A stretch of DNA of 64,000 nt from Allobosea sp. CRIB-10 (GCF_900112185.1 NZ_FOKP01000011.1:1-64000); one strand, 5' to 3'; shown: positions 1-7,615, counted from the stretch's first letter. Numbers and translations are program-made. Notes: generated from the letters alone by a model not told the origin.

Positions 1-35
1 TCCTTGAATTCCGGTGCAAATCTCTGCGAACTCAT
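1..35 (-). CDS. IS3-family transposase OrfA, N-terminal fragment (runs off the window)
   Basis: Only eleven complete codons are inside the window. They read MSSQRFAPEFK, the usual opening of an IS3-family OrfA, a helix-turn-helix protein that works with OrfB in transposition. The start is fixed by AGGAGG six bases upstream of the ATG at 35. Nothing can be said about whether the gene is intact. Confidence 0.75.
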   Translation of the reverse strand, partial: MSSQRFAPEFK

Positions 36-170
36 GACCAACCTCCTATGCTCAAAGGATAGGTCGGCGATGTCTAACGGACCGGGGGCAGTCCAATTAG
101 CTTAACTGAGCGTCCACAGAACCGGCAGCAGGCCAAACGAAACGGCTTCCGGCGAAGCCGGGGCGGTTCA
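1..170 (-). mobile_element. IS3-family insertion sequence, left end (truncated by window)
   Basis: Read on the minus strand, the segment starts at 170 with TGAACCGCCCCGG, a typical IS3-family terminal inverted repeat. It runs through about 135 bases of non-coding leader to a strong ribosome site (AGGAGG, 47-42) and the start of a transposase OrfA at 35. The rest of the element lies beyond base 1. Its outer end abuts an IS5-family transposase remnant, so it appears to have inserted into or beside an older element. The family call rests on the terminal repeat and the first residues of OrfA; the subgroup cannot be decided. Confidence 0.8.
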
Positions 171-171
171 G

Positions 172-345
172 TTCAATCGATTCAAACTTCTATCGCCACG
201 TAATCTCGTTGAGCGCTTCTTCTGCAAGCTCCAACACTTCCGAAGCATCGCAACTCACCACGACAAGCTCGCAAGGAATCTCCTCATAGTCGTCGCCCTC
301 GAATCAGCCGAGTCTCGATGCGCGCTGATGAGTCCACCACCTAGC
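172..345 (+). pseudogene. IS5-family transposase, C-terminal remnant
   Basis: The frame from 172 encodes the conserved tail of IS5/IS427-type transposases, including PRNLVERFFCKLQHFR followed by HHDKLARNLL; the VERFF glutamate belongs to the DDE active site. The N-terminal part is missing because the IS3 element ends at 170. Downstream the frame runs on without the usual stop, so the tail has decayed as well. The stretch from here to 612 holds no other recognisable gene. Non-functional relic. Confidence 0.75.
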
Positions 346-612
346 CCGCTAAGCGAATTCCGCTCCCTAGATCCTGTCCCGTTGCGGGGTCGCCTCCGAG
401 GCCGGCGATCATTTGTGATCGATTCTGCATCCTGCGGCTCCCACTCGCTCTCGGTTTCGACCGGCAGTCGCTCTGCTCGGGTGGCCGGCCCGTCGCATTG
501 CTTTGCCTCTTCCTTCTGAAATTAACTTTCTGGTAAGAGGTTCAGGGTTCCTTGCCGGAGACGATGGCTGCCGCCCGCGGCAACCGACATCCCGTAATCA
601 GGAGGTCGCCGC

Positions 613-1524
613 ATGAAGCGGGCCGTGATCGCTGCCGATGCCGTTCGTTCTCTCGATAGGAGCCGCCACGGCCGCAAGGCGATCCCGCTTCTGATCTGCC
701 TGGCCGCGCCGGCGCTGGCCGCGTGCAGCACGGCTCCGGTCCAGACCGCTTCGACGACGACTGCCGGTCCCGCGACAACGACGAAGCAGACCCACGAGAT
801 TCGCAAGCGCGCCATCGAACTGGCCAAGGCTGACCCGCGCGAAAAGGAATGCCTCGTCCGCGCGATGTATTTCGAATCGAACCGGTCGAGCGAGCAGGGA
901 TTGCTCGGTGTCGGCACGGTCGTGATGAACCGGGTCGGGGCCCCGCGCTATCCCGAGACGATCTGCGGCGTCGTCGGCGCGCCGCGCCAGTTCGCTCCTG
1001 GCGTGCTGACCCGCCAGATGGTGGCGCGTGACCTGCCGAAGGCCGAGGCCGCCGCCGAAGCGATCCTCGCCGGCCGGCGCAACGAGGCAGTCGGCAACGC
1101 CAAGCATTTTCACATGGCCGGCCTGCGCTTCTCCTATGCCAACATGCATTATGTGACGGTGGCCGGGGGCAACGCGTTCTATGTCAAGGGCGAGCGCCCC
1201 GAGCGCCGCCGCATCGAGGAGCCGAGCTATCAGCTCGCCGCGGTCTCCACGCCGGCTCCGCTGGCCAGCTCCGCCTCCACCGGATCGACCTCCTTCGCCA
1301 ACGCGCCGCTGGCTTTCGCGCCGGAGACGCCCGCTGCTGCCACGCCCGCCGGCCCGGCCACGCATCTCATCGGCAAGGTGACGCTGCCGCCCAGCCGTCC
1401 CTTCGACCTCGACATGCCCAAGAAGCTCGCGAAGACCTTCGTCGCGCCGCCGAAGAACGATGCTCGTCTCGCTGCGCTTATGCCCCCTGCCCGCGGTCTC
1501 CGCGGCAGCATACCGCTCGACTGA
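613..1524 (+). CDS. SleB-type cell wall hydrolase, lipoprotein
   Basis: 303 residues. The N-terminus has a basic stretch, a hydrophobic segment and a lipobox ending at Cys38 (LAAC), which predicts a lipid-anchored envelope protein. Residues about 75-185 form a Hydrolase_2 (SleB/CwlJ) domain with the expected acidic residue in AMYFESN (Glu88) and the motif VVMNRVGAPRYPETICGVV. This family cleaves peptidoglycan; in non-sporulating Alphaproteobacteria its role is probably wall remodelling. The C-terminal 120 residues are low-complexity Ala/Pro/Ser. AGGAGG at 600-605 supports the start. The family is clear, the substrate is inferred. Confidence 0.85.
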   Translation: MKRAVIAADAVRSLDRSRHGRKAIPLLICLAAPALAACSTAPVQTASTTTAGPATTTKQTHEIRKRAIELAKADPREKECLVRAMYFESNRSSEQGLLGVGTVVMNRVGAPRYPETICGVVGAPRQFAPGVLTRQMVARDLPKAEAAAEAILAGRRNEAVGNAKHFHMAGLRFSYANMHYVTVAGGNAFYVKGERPERRRIEEPSYQLAAVSTPAPLASSASTGSTSFANAPLAFAPETPAAATPAGPATHLIGKVTLPPSRPFDLDMPKKLAKTFVAPPKNDARLAALMPPARGLRGSIPLD

Positions 1525-1717
1525 ACCGCCCGAAATTACGGGCGCGCCGCTGATGCATCGCCCGCGCGGTGGGGGCTAAGCTGCTCGCGCGGCAGGGATG
1601 GCGACGCGCGACGCCGTCATCCGAAATGACCTCGTTCCAGGCGCCCGGCTTCTTTCGCGGGGCCCTGCGGCATGAACGCCGCTTCCAGCCAGTGGCGCGC
1701 GGCGCTAGATTGGCTCC

Positions 1718-1897
1718 ATGAGCGCACCCTCGCAGATCGACACGCAGGATGTAGCGGCCCAGCCGTCCCGTCTCGGTGTCTGGCTGCTCGCTGGCGGCTT
1801 CGGCTTGCTGCTTCTCGCCGGCCTGCTGCTCTGGTGGCGCGAGGGGGACCGGCTGTTCGCCGACGGGCTGATCGCTGCGCTCCTCGCCTGTTTCTGA
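1718..1897 (+). CDS. Small single-span membrane protein upstream of sco
   Basis: 59 residues. A polar N-terminus (MSAPSQIDTQD) is followed by one strongly hydrophobic segment (about residues 23-41), a WWREGD turn and a second, weaker hydrophobic stretch at the C-terminus. The gene ends 32 bases before the sco start on the same strand, so co-transcription is likely. A role in cytochrome oxidase copper delivery would fit the neighbour, but no family is recognised. The start codon lacks a strong ribosome site, so expression is not certain. Confidence 0.6.
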   Translation: MSAPSQIDTQDVAAQPSRLGVWLLAGGFGLLLLAGLLLWWREGDRLFADGLIAALLACF

Positions 1898-1929
1898 GCG
1901 GTGTGTCGTCCGCGATCGAGGATTTTTCC

Positions 1930-2523
1930 GTGAACCGCCGCCTGCTCCTGCCTCTTGCCGTCTTCCTGCTCGGCGCCGTTGCGCTCGCCGCCGCCGCCTT
2001 CCTCACCTTCGCGCCGGCCTCGCGCTCGGGCGGGCAGAGCCTCGCTTCCAGCGTCGGCGGTCCGTTCGCACTCACGACAGCCGAAGGCAAGACCTTGACC
2101 GACAAGGATCTGCGCGGCGCGCCGTTCCTGGTCTTCTTCGGCTTCACCCATTGTCCGGACATCTGCCCGACCAAGCTGTTCGAGATCTCGGAGGTGCTGC
2201 GCGCTGCCGGTGCCAAGGGCGACAAGCTCAAGGCGCTGTTCGTCACGGTCGACCCGGAGCGCGACACCGCCGAGACGATGAAGAGCTATCTCGGCTCCTT
2301 CGATCCGCGCATCGTCGGGCTGACCGGCGATCGCGCCGCGATCGACGCCGCGGTCAAGGCCTACCGCGCCTATGCCCGCAAGGTGCCGCTCAAGGATGGC
2401 GACTACACCATGGATCACACCGCCCTGGTCTATCTGATGGACAAGAACGGCGGCTTCGTCGGCGCCTTCAACATCGAGCGCCCGCCGGCGGAAGCGGCGC
2501 AGGAGTGGCTGCGGCATCTGTGA
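1930..2523 (+). CDS. SCO1/SenC family copper chaperone
   Basis: 197 residues. An N-terminal membrane anchor (residues 5-28) is followed by a periplasmic thioredoxin-fold domain. The copper ligands are visible: Cys75 and Cys79 in FTHCPDICPTK and His163 in MDHTALVYLMD. Family members deliver copper to the CuA site of cytochrome c oxidase. I chose the GTG at 1930 because a GAGGA ribosome site lies eight bases upstream and the membrane anchor begins there. A GTG at 1903 in the same frame is the alternative. Confidence 0.9.
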   Translation: MNRRLLLPLAVFLLGAVALAAAAFLTFAPASRSGGQSLASSVGGPFALTTAEGKTLTDKDLRGAPFLVFFGFTHCPDICPTKLFEISEVLRAAGAKGDKLKALFVTVDPERDTAETMKSYLGSFDPRIVGLTGDRAAIDAAVKAYRAYARKVPLKDGDYTMDHTALVYLMDKNGGFVGAFNIERPPAEAAQEWLRHL

Positions 2524-2536
2524 GCGTCATGCCCGG

Positions 2537-3186
2537 CTACTCGGCGGCTCTTGGTGCAAGATCGCGATAGCGGGAGGAGCGCGCCAGCCCGTGCGCCGTC
2601 TTGTGCCAGCCGAAGCGGTTGTCGAGATAGTCGTAGAGCGCCAGCCATCCGGCGAGCGAGGTGGCGAGATAGTAGAGCGGGAGCAGCCACAGCCGGCGTC
2701 GCAGGTCCGGCGCGCGGCGTCGCGAGGCACCGAGCGCCGGGAGCAGGAACATTGTCAGAAGGCCGCAGCCGGCGAGGCCGAGCGATATCGCCGAGAAGCA
2801 GGTTTCCCATGGCGTGGTGGGCGACAACAGCGAGCCTGCGAACATTGCTGCCCCTGTCGTAACGACAAGGAGCGGCAAGAGCAGCGTCCCCAACAGAGAG
2901 CCCAGCGTCAGAACCAGGAACGCCAGGGTCGCCGCGAGCCCGGCTTCGCGAGCCAGCCGGTCCGGGCGCTGCATATGGCTGATCAGCGTTTGCAGGTAGC
3001 CCTTCAACCAGCGCCTGCGCTGTTTCAGCCATGCCCGCAGATCGGGCGGCGCCTCTTCCAGCGTGTGGCTGGGTAGATCGGCCATGTACCCGCCGGCGCG
3101 GATGAGGCGGAAGCCGATATCCGCATCCTCCGTGACGTTCCATGGATCCCAGCCTCCGACGCGCCGCAGCGCATCCGTGCGGAAAT
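2537..3186 (-). pseudogene. Membrane glycosyltransferase family 2, C-terminal half (split by transposon)
   Basis: This is the 3' part of the gene whose 5' part lies at 5891-7141. It opens with FRTDALRRVGGWDPWN, which joins exactly to the last codons of the other half if the transposon and one copy of its target site are removed. It carries the second catalytic Asp in TEDADIG and the QRRRW motif of processive GT2 synthases, then four to five membrane spans. No start codon of its own is evident, so the protein is almost certainly lost. Confidence 0.85.
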
Positions 3187-3210
3187 GCGGCATTAGGTAG
3201 CAAAAACATG
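3187..3210 (+). repeat. Left terminal inverted repeat of the IS1595-family transposon
   Basis: Matches the right end (5869-5890, inverted) at all but one of 22 positions. It is preceded directly by the target duplication GCGGAAAT. Confidence 0.9.
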
Positions 3211-3342
3211 AAGGCGTAAAAAAGCGCTCCAATCACGAAATAGGACGCGACCTTGACGGCTTGCTCCATCTCCAGATTTCGTCCAAAATTTTCCTGTACA
3301 TCCGAATTGGATCGCGCTATCTCCGAAATTCGGAGGAAAGTG

Positions 3343-3825
3343 ATGAGCTACCTGACGGACGAGATCGCGGACGTGCAGCGCCGCCTGGAAGCCATCGACC
3401 AGGCTATCCAGACGCGTGTCAGGAAAATTCAGGACGACGCCACGACCGCGATCGTTCAGGCCATGCGGGATAGCGATGATGAGAAGACTGGTTTGCGCGT
3501 CAAGCTCGCGCACCTGATCGCCGCGGCTGGAGGATCAAGCCCGGTCGAACGGCCCAAGACCATCGAGGCCGATGCTTCCCTGGGCGCCGCGCCTTCCCCC
3601 CGGCGAACCGCTGGCGAGACCATCTTGGAGGAGTTGGCGAAGCAGGGTCCGCTTTCATCCAACGCCCTCGATAAGGCAGTAATGGCCGAGGGGTGGTCGA
3701 AATTCGCTGCCGAGAAGGCCAAGGTCGTTCAGAAGAAGAACGGCTGGATCATCAATGAGAAGAGGATCTGGACATTGACCCCCGAGGGGCAATCGAAGGT
3801 TTCAGGGACGCGATCAGAGCCCTGA
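3343..3825 (+). CDS. Transposon passenger protein: coiled coil plus winged-helix-like domain
   Basis: 160 residues. The start at 3343 is set by GGAGG at 3332-3336; longer readings of the frame lack such a site. Residues about 3-65 are heptad-rich and charged (EIADVQRRLEAIDQAIQ), predicting a coiled coil. A variable Pro/Ala linker follows. The last 65 residues (GETILEELAKQGPLSS through KNGWIINEKRIWTLTPEG) read like a small winged-helix DNA-binding domain with its beta wing. It is not a known transposition gene. The second passenger of this transposon has the same layout. No function assigned. Confidence 0.7.
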   Translation: MSYLTDEIADVQRRLEAIDQAIQTRVRKIQDDATTAIVQAMRDSDDEKTGLRVKLAHLIAAAGGSSPVERPKTIEADASLGAAPSPRRTAGETILEELAKQGPLSSNALDKAVMAEGWSKFAAEKAKVVQKKNGWIINEKRIWTLTPEGQSKVSGTRSEP

Positions 3826-3830
3826 AAAGA

Positions 3831-3864
3831 AAGAACGGCGCCGATTGGGATCGACGCCGTTCTT
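3831..3864 (+). terminator. Hairpin between passenger gene 1 and the tRNA-like gene
   Basis: A perfect 10-bp stem, AAGAACGGCG against CGCCGTTCTT, with a 14-base loop. It starts five bases after the stop codon of the upstream gene. It lacks a long T-run, so termination may be partial; it could also mark the 5' processing boundary of the tRNA-like gene, which begins four bases further on. Confidence 0.55.
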
Positions 3865-3867
3865 CAT

Positions 3868-3940
3868 GCGGACGTAGCTTAAGGTTTAGAGCAAGTAGAT
3901 TCCCAACTACCCAGTGCGGGTTCGAGTCCCGTCGTCCGCT
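3868..3940 (+). tRNA. tRNA-Gly(CCC)-like gene carried by the transposon
   Basis: Folds as a full cloverleaf. The acceptor stem is GCGGACG with CGTCCGC (7 bp, 3868-3874 and 3933-3939). The D stem is GCTT/GAGC with GG in the loop. The T arm is GCGGG-TTCGAGT-CCCGT. The discriminator base is U73, a tRNA-Gly identity element together with C35 and C36. The anticodon region reads ATTCCCAA between GTAG and CTAC. This gives CCC (3902-3904) in an eight-base loop closed by only four pairs, with an A-C mismatch where the fifth pair should be. CCA is not encoded exactly (TCCC follows). It is either a decaying tRNA or a variant with an expanded loop, like known +1 frameshift suppressors of tRNA-Gly. Confidence 0.75.
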
Positions 3941-3989
3941 CCCAATCCTCGATCCCTTGATCGCATAGATTCACAGCCTCCGATGCCTG

Positions 3990-4226
3990 TCAAGAGTCGG
4001 TCCGCTCGATACCCTTGGGAGAGCCGTTCGAGGCGAAAATCAGCCGAAGACCGGCATTTTCCAAGGCCGAAGCGAGCGCACGTGCATTGTTGGCTATCGG
4101 ACTACGCCGTTGTTTTTCGAAATCCCGCACCGTGGACAACGATACGCCTGCTGCGGTTGCGAGGTCTTCTTGCTTCCAGTCGAGCCAGGCCCTCGCAGCT
4201 CGGCACTGTTCCGGAGATATGATCAC
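3990..4226 (-). CDS. XRE-family helix-turn-helix regulator (transposon passenger)
   Basis: 78 residues from the GTG at 4226. The helix-turn-helix spans about residues 12-60: CRAARAWLDWKQEDLATAAG, then VSLSTVRDFEKQRRSPIANN, close to the short XRE regulators common in this order. The tail (ENAGLRLIF) forms the usual last strand. In-frame starts at 4235 and at a TTG (4244) just after AAGGAAG are possible; I prefer 4226 because family members begin MI-x-PEQCRAAR. It is divergent from the transposase gene and may repress transposition; that is inference from position. Confidence 0.75.
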   Translation of the reverse strand: MIISPEQCRAARAWLDWKQEDLATAAGVSLSTVRDFEKQRRSPIANNARALASALENAGLRLIFASNGSPKGIERTDS

Positions 4227-4327
4227 TATGGCCACTGAGGACAACTTCCTTAACCAACGTCAACGCCTATCGTTGACGATTCGAATGCCAACACTCATAG
4301 CTAAGGCCAACGATGGGCGTTGGTCAA

Positions 4328-5350
4328 ATGGGATCGAGGGGAAGCGAAAGTAGTGAACCTAAGGGGCAGCATTTCCTGCTCTCGGCTGCCGCACGTCGGT
4401 TATCGCTCGCCCAGATCGCTCGTTTAGACGACGATGACGCTTATGCTCTATTCTGCGGCATCCGCTGGTGCGACACCGAAGGCGAGCCGGTTTGCCCGCA
4501 CTGCGGTTGCTTGGCCATCTATCGGCACGAAAGCCGCAGGATCTTCACTTGCAAGGCTTGCGACAAGCAGTTCAGTGTCACATCGGGCACGATCTTCCAT
4601 TCACGCAAGATGGCCGTACGCGACCTGCTTATGGCGATCGCGATCTTCACGAACAGCGTGAAGGGTCACTCGGCCCTTCACCTATCTCGGGACCTCAACG
4701 TCCAATATAAGACGGCCTTCGTCTTGGCCCATAAGCTGCGCGAAGCGTTGGGCTACGAGACGACTACCAGAACCGCTAGCGGCGTGGTCGAAGTCGACGG
4801 CGCCTATTTCGGCGGTTACATCAAGCCCACGAATTGGGCCGAGAACCGGAAGGACCGACGCCTCGCCAAGAACCAGAACGGCAAGCGGCGCGTGGTCGTC
4901 ATCATGCGCGAGCGGGGCGGCCGAACGCTCCCGTTCGTGGTCAAGCATGAAGCTGAGTCCGTGCCGATCCTGGCCGATCGCATCCGACCTGGCAGCGTGG
5001 TCCATGCGGACGAGGCTCGGTCCTGGGATCCTCTCTACTATGCAGGCCTAGATGTTCTGCGGATCGATCACACGACAGCGTACTCGGACGGAGAAGCCTG
5101 CACGAACGGCGCCGAGTCGTTCTTCTCGCGGTTGCGCCGCGCTGAGATCGGTATGCATCACCACATCGCCGGACCTTACCTCGCGGATTACGCGAACGAG
5201 ATGGCATGGCGCGAGGACGCGCGAAGGATCGATGCCGCGACGCAGTTCCTCTTGATCGGCTTGGCTGCCTTGACGCATCCTCCCTCGCCTCGGTGGAAGG
5301 GATATTGGCAGAACGGCCCTGGAGCACGTCAGTCGGCGACGCCGTTCTGA
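4328..5350 (+). CDS. IS1595-family transposase (ISXO2-like)
   Basis: About 340 residues. An N-terminal zinc ribbon (CPHCG then CKACDKQF) is followed by the IS1595 catalytic domain. The acidic residues are visible in VVEVDGAYFGG and VVHADEA, and the third position is the Asn of CTNGAESFFSRLRR, as expected for this family. No frameshift is present, so the enzyme may be active. The start is uncertain (4313 or 4328; no clear ribosome site). The last 22 bases overlap the convergent passenger gene. Confidence 0.93.
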   Translation: MGSRGSESSEPKGQHFLLSAAARRLSLAQIARLDDDDAYALFCGIRWCDTEGEPVCPHCGCLAIYRHESRRIFTCKACDKQFSVTSGTIFHSRKMAVRDLLMAIAIFTNSVKGHSALHLSRDLNVQYKTAFVLAHKLREALGYETTTRTASGVVEVDGAYFGGYIKPTNWAENRKDRRLAKNQNGKRRVVVIMRERGGRTLPFVVKHEAESVPILADRIRPGSVVHADEARSWDPLYYAGLDVLRIDHTTAYSDGEACTNGAESFFSRLRRAEIGMHHHIAGPYLADYANEMAWREDARRIDAATQFLLIGLAALTHPPSPRWKGYWQNGPGARQSATPF

Positions 5351-5826
5351 TCCGGCTCCGCGGCATCGGATCTACCCGTCCGCCGTGACCAGGCGAGATT
5401 TCCGAATTTGTCGACCGAGGAGCGCACGCGACCTGCATCGCGATGCACTCGAAGAGCCTTCGATACCCGTCTGGTAATCTCGGAGATCATCCGCCGGTCA
5501 CGGACGTCATCTCCGCGCAGCGCGATGATGGCCTGAGCCAACTCGCGTGAGGTCATTGGTCCATCGGCATCTCTCAGCTCCCGGATTAGGCTTCTCGCGA
5601 GCTCCCCCTGCCCGAAGATCACTTCCCTCTTTTGACGTGGCATGGCCGCGTCCAGGTCGCCCTTATGTCCTAGAACACACAGTGTCCGATCCAGGGCTAG
5701 GAGATCATTTTTGATCTCTGCCAGACGGTCACGGATGCGCTCGGCTTCATGGAACATGTCGGCACGCTTCCGGATCAATCCGGAAATCGTGTGGTCGTAG
5801 GGCTTTCCCGTCTCTTCGCTCATCAC
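5329..5826 (-). CDS. Second transposon passenger protein: coiled coil plus winged-helix-like domain
   Basis: 165 residues. The N-terminal half has a heptad-like helix (FHEAERIRDRLAEIKNDLLAL). The C-terminal half resembles a winged helix (ELARSLIRELRDADGPMTSR ... RVRSSVDKFGNLAWSRR). The same order of parts occurs in the passenger gene at the other end, though the sequences are not obviously alignable by eye. It sits between the transposase and the right terminal repeat and converges on the transposase with a 22-bp overlap. Function unknown; a role in target choice or host-gene control is conceivable but not shown. Confidence 0.65.
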   Translation of the reverse strand: MMSEETGKPYDHTISGLIRKRADMFHEAERIRDRLAEIKNDLLALDRTLCVLGHKGDLDAAMPRQKREVIFGQGELARSLIRELRDADGPMTSRELAQAIIALRGDDVRDRRMISEITRRVSKALRVHRDAGRVRSSVDKFGNLAWSRRTGRSDAAEPDQNGVAD

Positions 5827-5868
5827 GGAAGTATGGCCCAGGCTATCAGGACGATAAATGGACCATCA

Positions 5869-5890
5869 CATGTCTTTGCTACCTAATGCC
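5869..5890 (-). repeat. Right terminal inverted repeat of the IS1595-family transposon
   Basis: Inverted copy of 3187-3210 with one mismatch. It is followed directly by GCGGAAAT, the second copy of the target duplication (5891-5898). Confidence 0.9.
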
Positions 5891-7141
5891 GCGGAAATGG
5901 TTGGAGGTGCCGCCGAGCATGATCGGCAGGCCGCAGGCCAGCAGACCGGGATTAAGCACGTCGAACAGCCCGGCATATTCCAGGGCGAAGCAGCCGCTGA
6001 TCCAGCTATCGCCGGGGTTGTCGATGACGAGATGCGCCTGCAGGCAGACGAGCTCGGCGTCCGAGCGCAGGAAGCGCGCCGCCGCCAGGCGTAGCTGGCG
6101 CGGATCGGGAACATCCTCGGCGTCGAAGATGGTGAACAGCTCGCCGCGCGCTTCGGCCAGCGCGACGTTGAGCGCGCGCGGCTTGGTCTGCGGGGCGCCG
6201 CGCGGCACGATCACGACATTCATGAAGGGCGGAAGTGTGCGGGCAGCAAGGGTGCGCCGCAGGTTCCAGTCGATCTCTTCGACGAGGATGCGGATGTCGA
6301 GCTTGGCGGCGGGATAGTCGAGCGCCGCGAGCGCCTTGATCAGCTGGTCGAGGACTGCTTCCTCCCCGAAGATCGGCACGGCGACGGTATAGACCGGCAG
6401 GCGACTGTCATCGATCTGCCAGCGGTGGTCTTGCCACAAGTCGGCCACTGGCTTCTCGGCCAGAGCCGCGAAGCGCAGGATCACGACGCCGAAGAATAGG
6501 GGACCGAGCGCGAGGCCAAGGGCGGTCAAGGTCGCGAGCGGCGACAACGTGCCGAACCAGGACAGCACCCCGACCAGCAGGCCGGCGAGGCATTTCTGCA
6601 GCCAGTTGCTTCCGGTTCGAGCGCTGAACCGCCGCAGTCCTGCCTCGTCGGTCCAAGCCGCTCTGTGAGCCAGCACGGCTGCATTGCTGCGTCGCAGCTC
6701 GGTTGCCAGCGCCGAAGGCGTCAGCATGACGATATCGCTTCGGCCAAAAGGCTTCGCCGCCAGAAAACGTCGCAATGCGGATCCGGGCGGCGGAGCCACG
6801 GCGAAGCGTAGAGGATTTCCGGGCCGCATATGCGTGGCGGCCACGCCCTCCCGCAGGATCGCCGCGATGTCGCCGCCCGGCTGCAACGATGGCGCGCGCG
6901 GCTGGAAGCGCAGGTCGAGCTCGGCAGCCAGCGCCCGGTAGAATTGCTCTTCAGTGACAAGGCCGGAGGCGATGACCTGACGGCTCGGCGACACGCTGAT
7001 CCGCTCAGCGAGCCGGGCGGCCTCCCGCAATTCTGCGGGCGGCACACCATGATCGGCGAGGAAGGCGATCTCGGCGGGCAGGCCGAGCATGCGCACCGCG
7101 GTGGCGTCGGCGCGCGGCCAAGCTAAGGCTTCCATCCCCAT
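5891..7141 (-). pseudogene. Membrane glycosyltransferase family 2, N-terminal half (split by transposon)
   Basis: 416 codons up to the insertion. Residues about 40-90 resemble the small N-terminal domain of type II secretion ATPases (MshEN-like; SRQVIASGLVTEEQFYRAL), a known fusion partner of GT2 enzymes. Two membrane spans lie near 183-225. The GT2 domain follows, with VAVPIFGEE, VEEID and the DxD-type metal site IFDAED (residues 340-343). The intact enzyme (about 630 residues with the half at 2537-3186) would be a processive polysaccharide synthase of the cellulose-synthase-like group. The insertion separates the DxD motif from TED and QRRRW. The start at 7141 (or 7135) is the first that leaves the whole domain in frame. 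Confidence 0.85.
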
Positions 7142-7299
7142 CCCCCAGGGGTCGCAGCTGAGCGCTCCCGCAGCCGGCAGCAACTTATGGTTGCTTAACG
7201 GCACGTCAGAGTCGAGTCGTGCAAGAGAGATCGGCGTATTGTCGCTTCGACAAGGCGGCGCCGTCAGCTTCGGGGAGGGGCGAAATAGCCACTCCAGAT

Positions 7300-7315
7300 C
7301 ATTTGCATACAAATG
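7300..7315. promoter_or_regulatory. Palindromic operator candidate, copy 1
   Basis: CATTTGCATACAAATG is a perfect palindrome with 6-bp arms around CATA. It lies in the 543-bp gap between the divergent glycosyltransferase remnant (starts 7141) and the ABC importer (starts 7685). A near copy is at 7601. The core TTGTATGCAA on the other strand resembles GntR-type sites, but no such regulator is in the window. Confidence 0.5.
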
Positions 7316-7600
7316 AGGCGAACCTGCCGTTTCCCACAGCAGTGCTCGAACTGCCGACGATATCGCGAGTCCGGAGCGGCCTGGCCCGTGCTCGATGCCA
7401 AGCGGCGATAGAACCTGTGGTCTATCCAAATCCTTCATTTCCCGACGAATCTGCGTGGAGCGGCAGAGTCCGAGTGCCATTTCATTTCGCGGTTGCGAAC
7501 GGGTTCCGGCGCGATAGTCTCGCTTCCCTGCTGCGGTCCGCAGCTTGCAGCGCGTCGATCTCAAATCGCTTGACAAGCTTGAAATCCGTTGAGATCGTTG

Positions 7601-7615
7601 TTTGCATACAAATGA
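7601..7615. promoter_or_regulatory. Palindromic operator candidate, copy 2, in front of the ABC importer
   Basis: TTTGCATACAAATGA repeats the core of the site at 7300, 301 bp away. It is 70 bases upstream of the binding-protein start. A TTGACA box lies just before it (7570-7575), without a good -10 at normal distance. Two matching sites around one promoter fit repression by looping or by a dimer pair; this is inference. The rest of 7142-7684 shows no gene. Confidence 0.5.

Larger units (their letters stand above)
3187..5890 (+). mobile_element. IS1595-family transposon with passenger genes and a tRNA-like gene
   Basis: 2.7 kb inserted in a glycosyltransferase gene. The ends are inverted repeats, GGCATTAGGTAGCAAA(A/G)ACATG read inward. 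GCGGAAAT occurs directly outside both ends (3179-3186 and 5891-5898), an 8-bp target duplication as expected for IS1595. Removing 3187-5898 restores an open glycosyltransferase frame. Contents: a passenger gene (+), a hairpin, a tRNA-Gly-like gene (+), an XRE regulator (-), the transposase (+) and a second passenger gene (-). IS1595 members with passenger genes are known; the tRNA-like gene is the unusual part. The left end has two extra bases (GC), so a 6-bp duplication with symmetric ends is the alternative reading. Confidence 0.9.

Noticed and set aside
7570-7598. Full sigma-70 promoter from the TTGACA at 7570
   Set aside because: The bases at the expected -10 (GATCGT) fit poorly.
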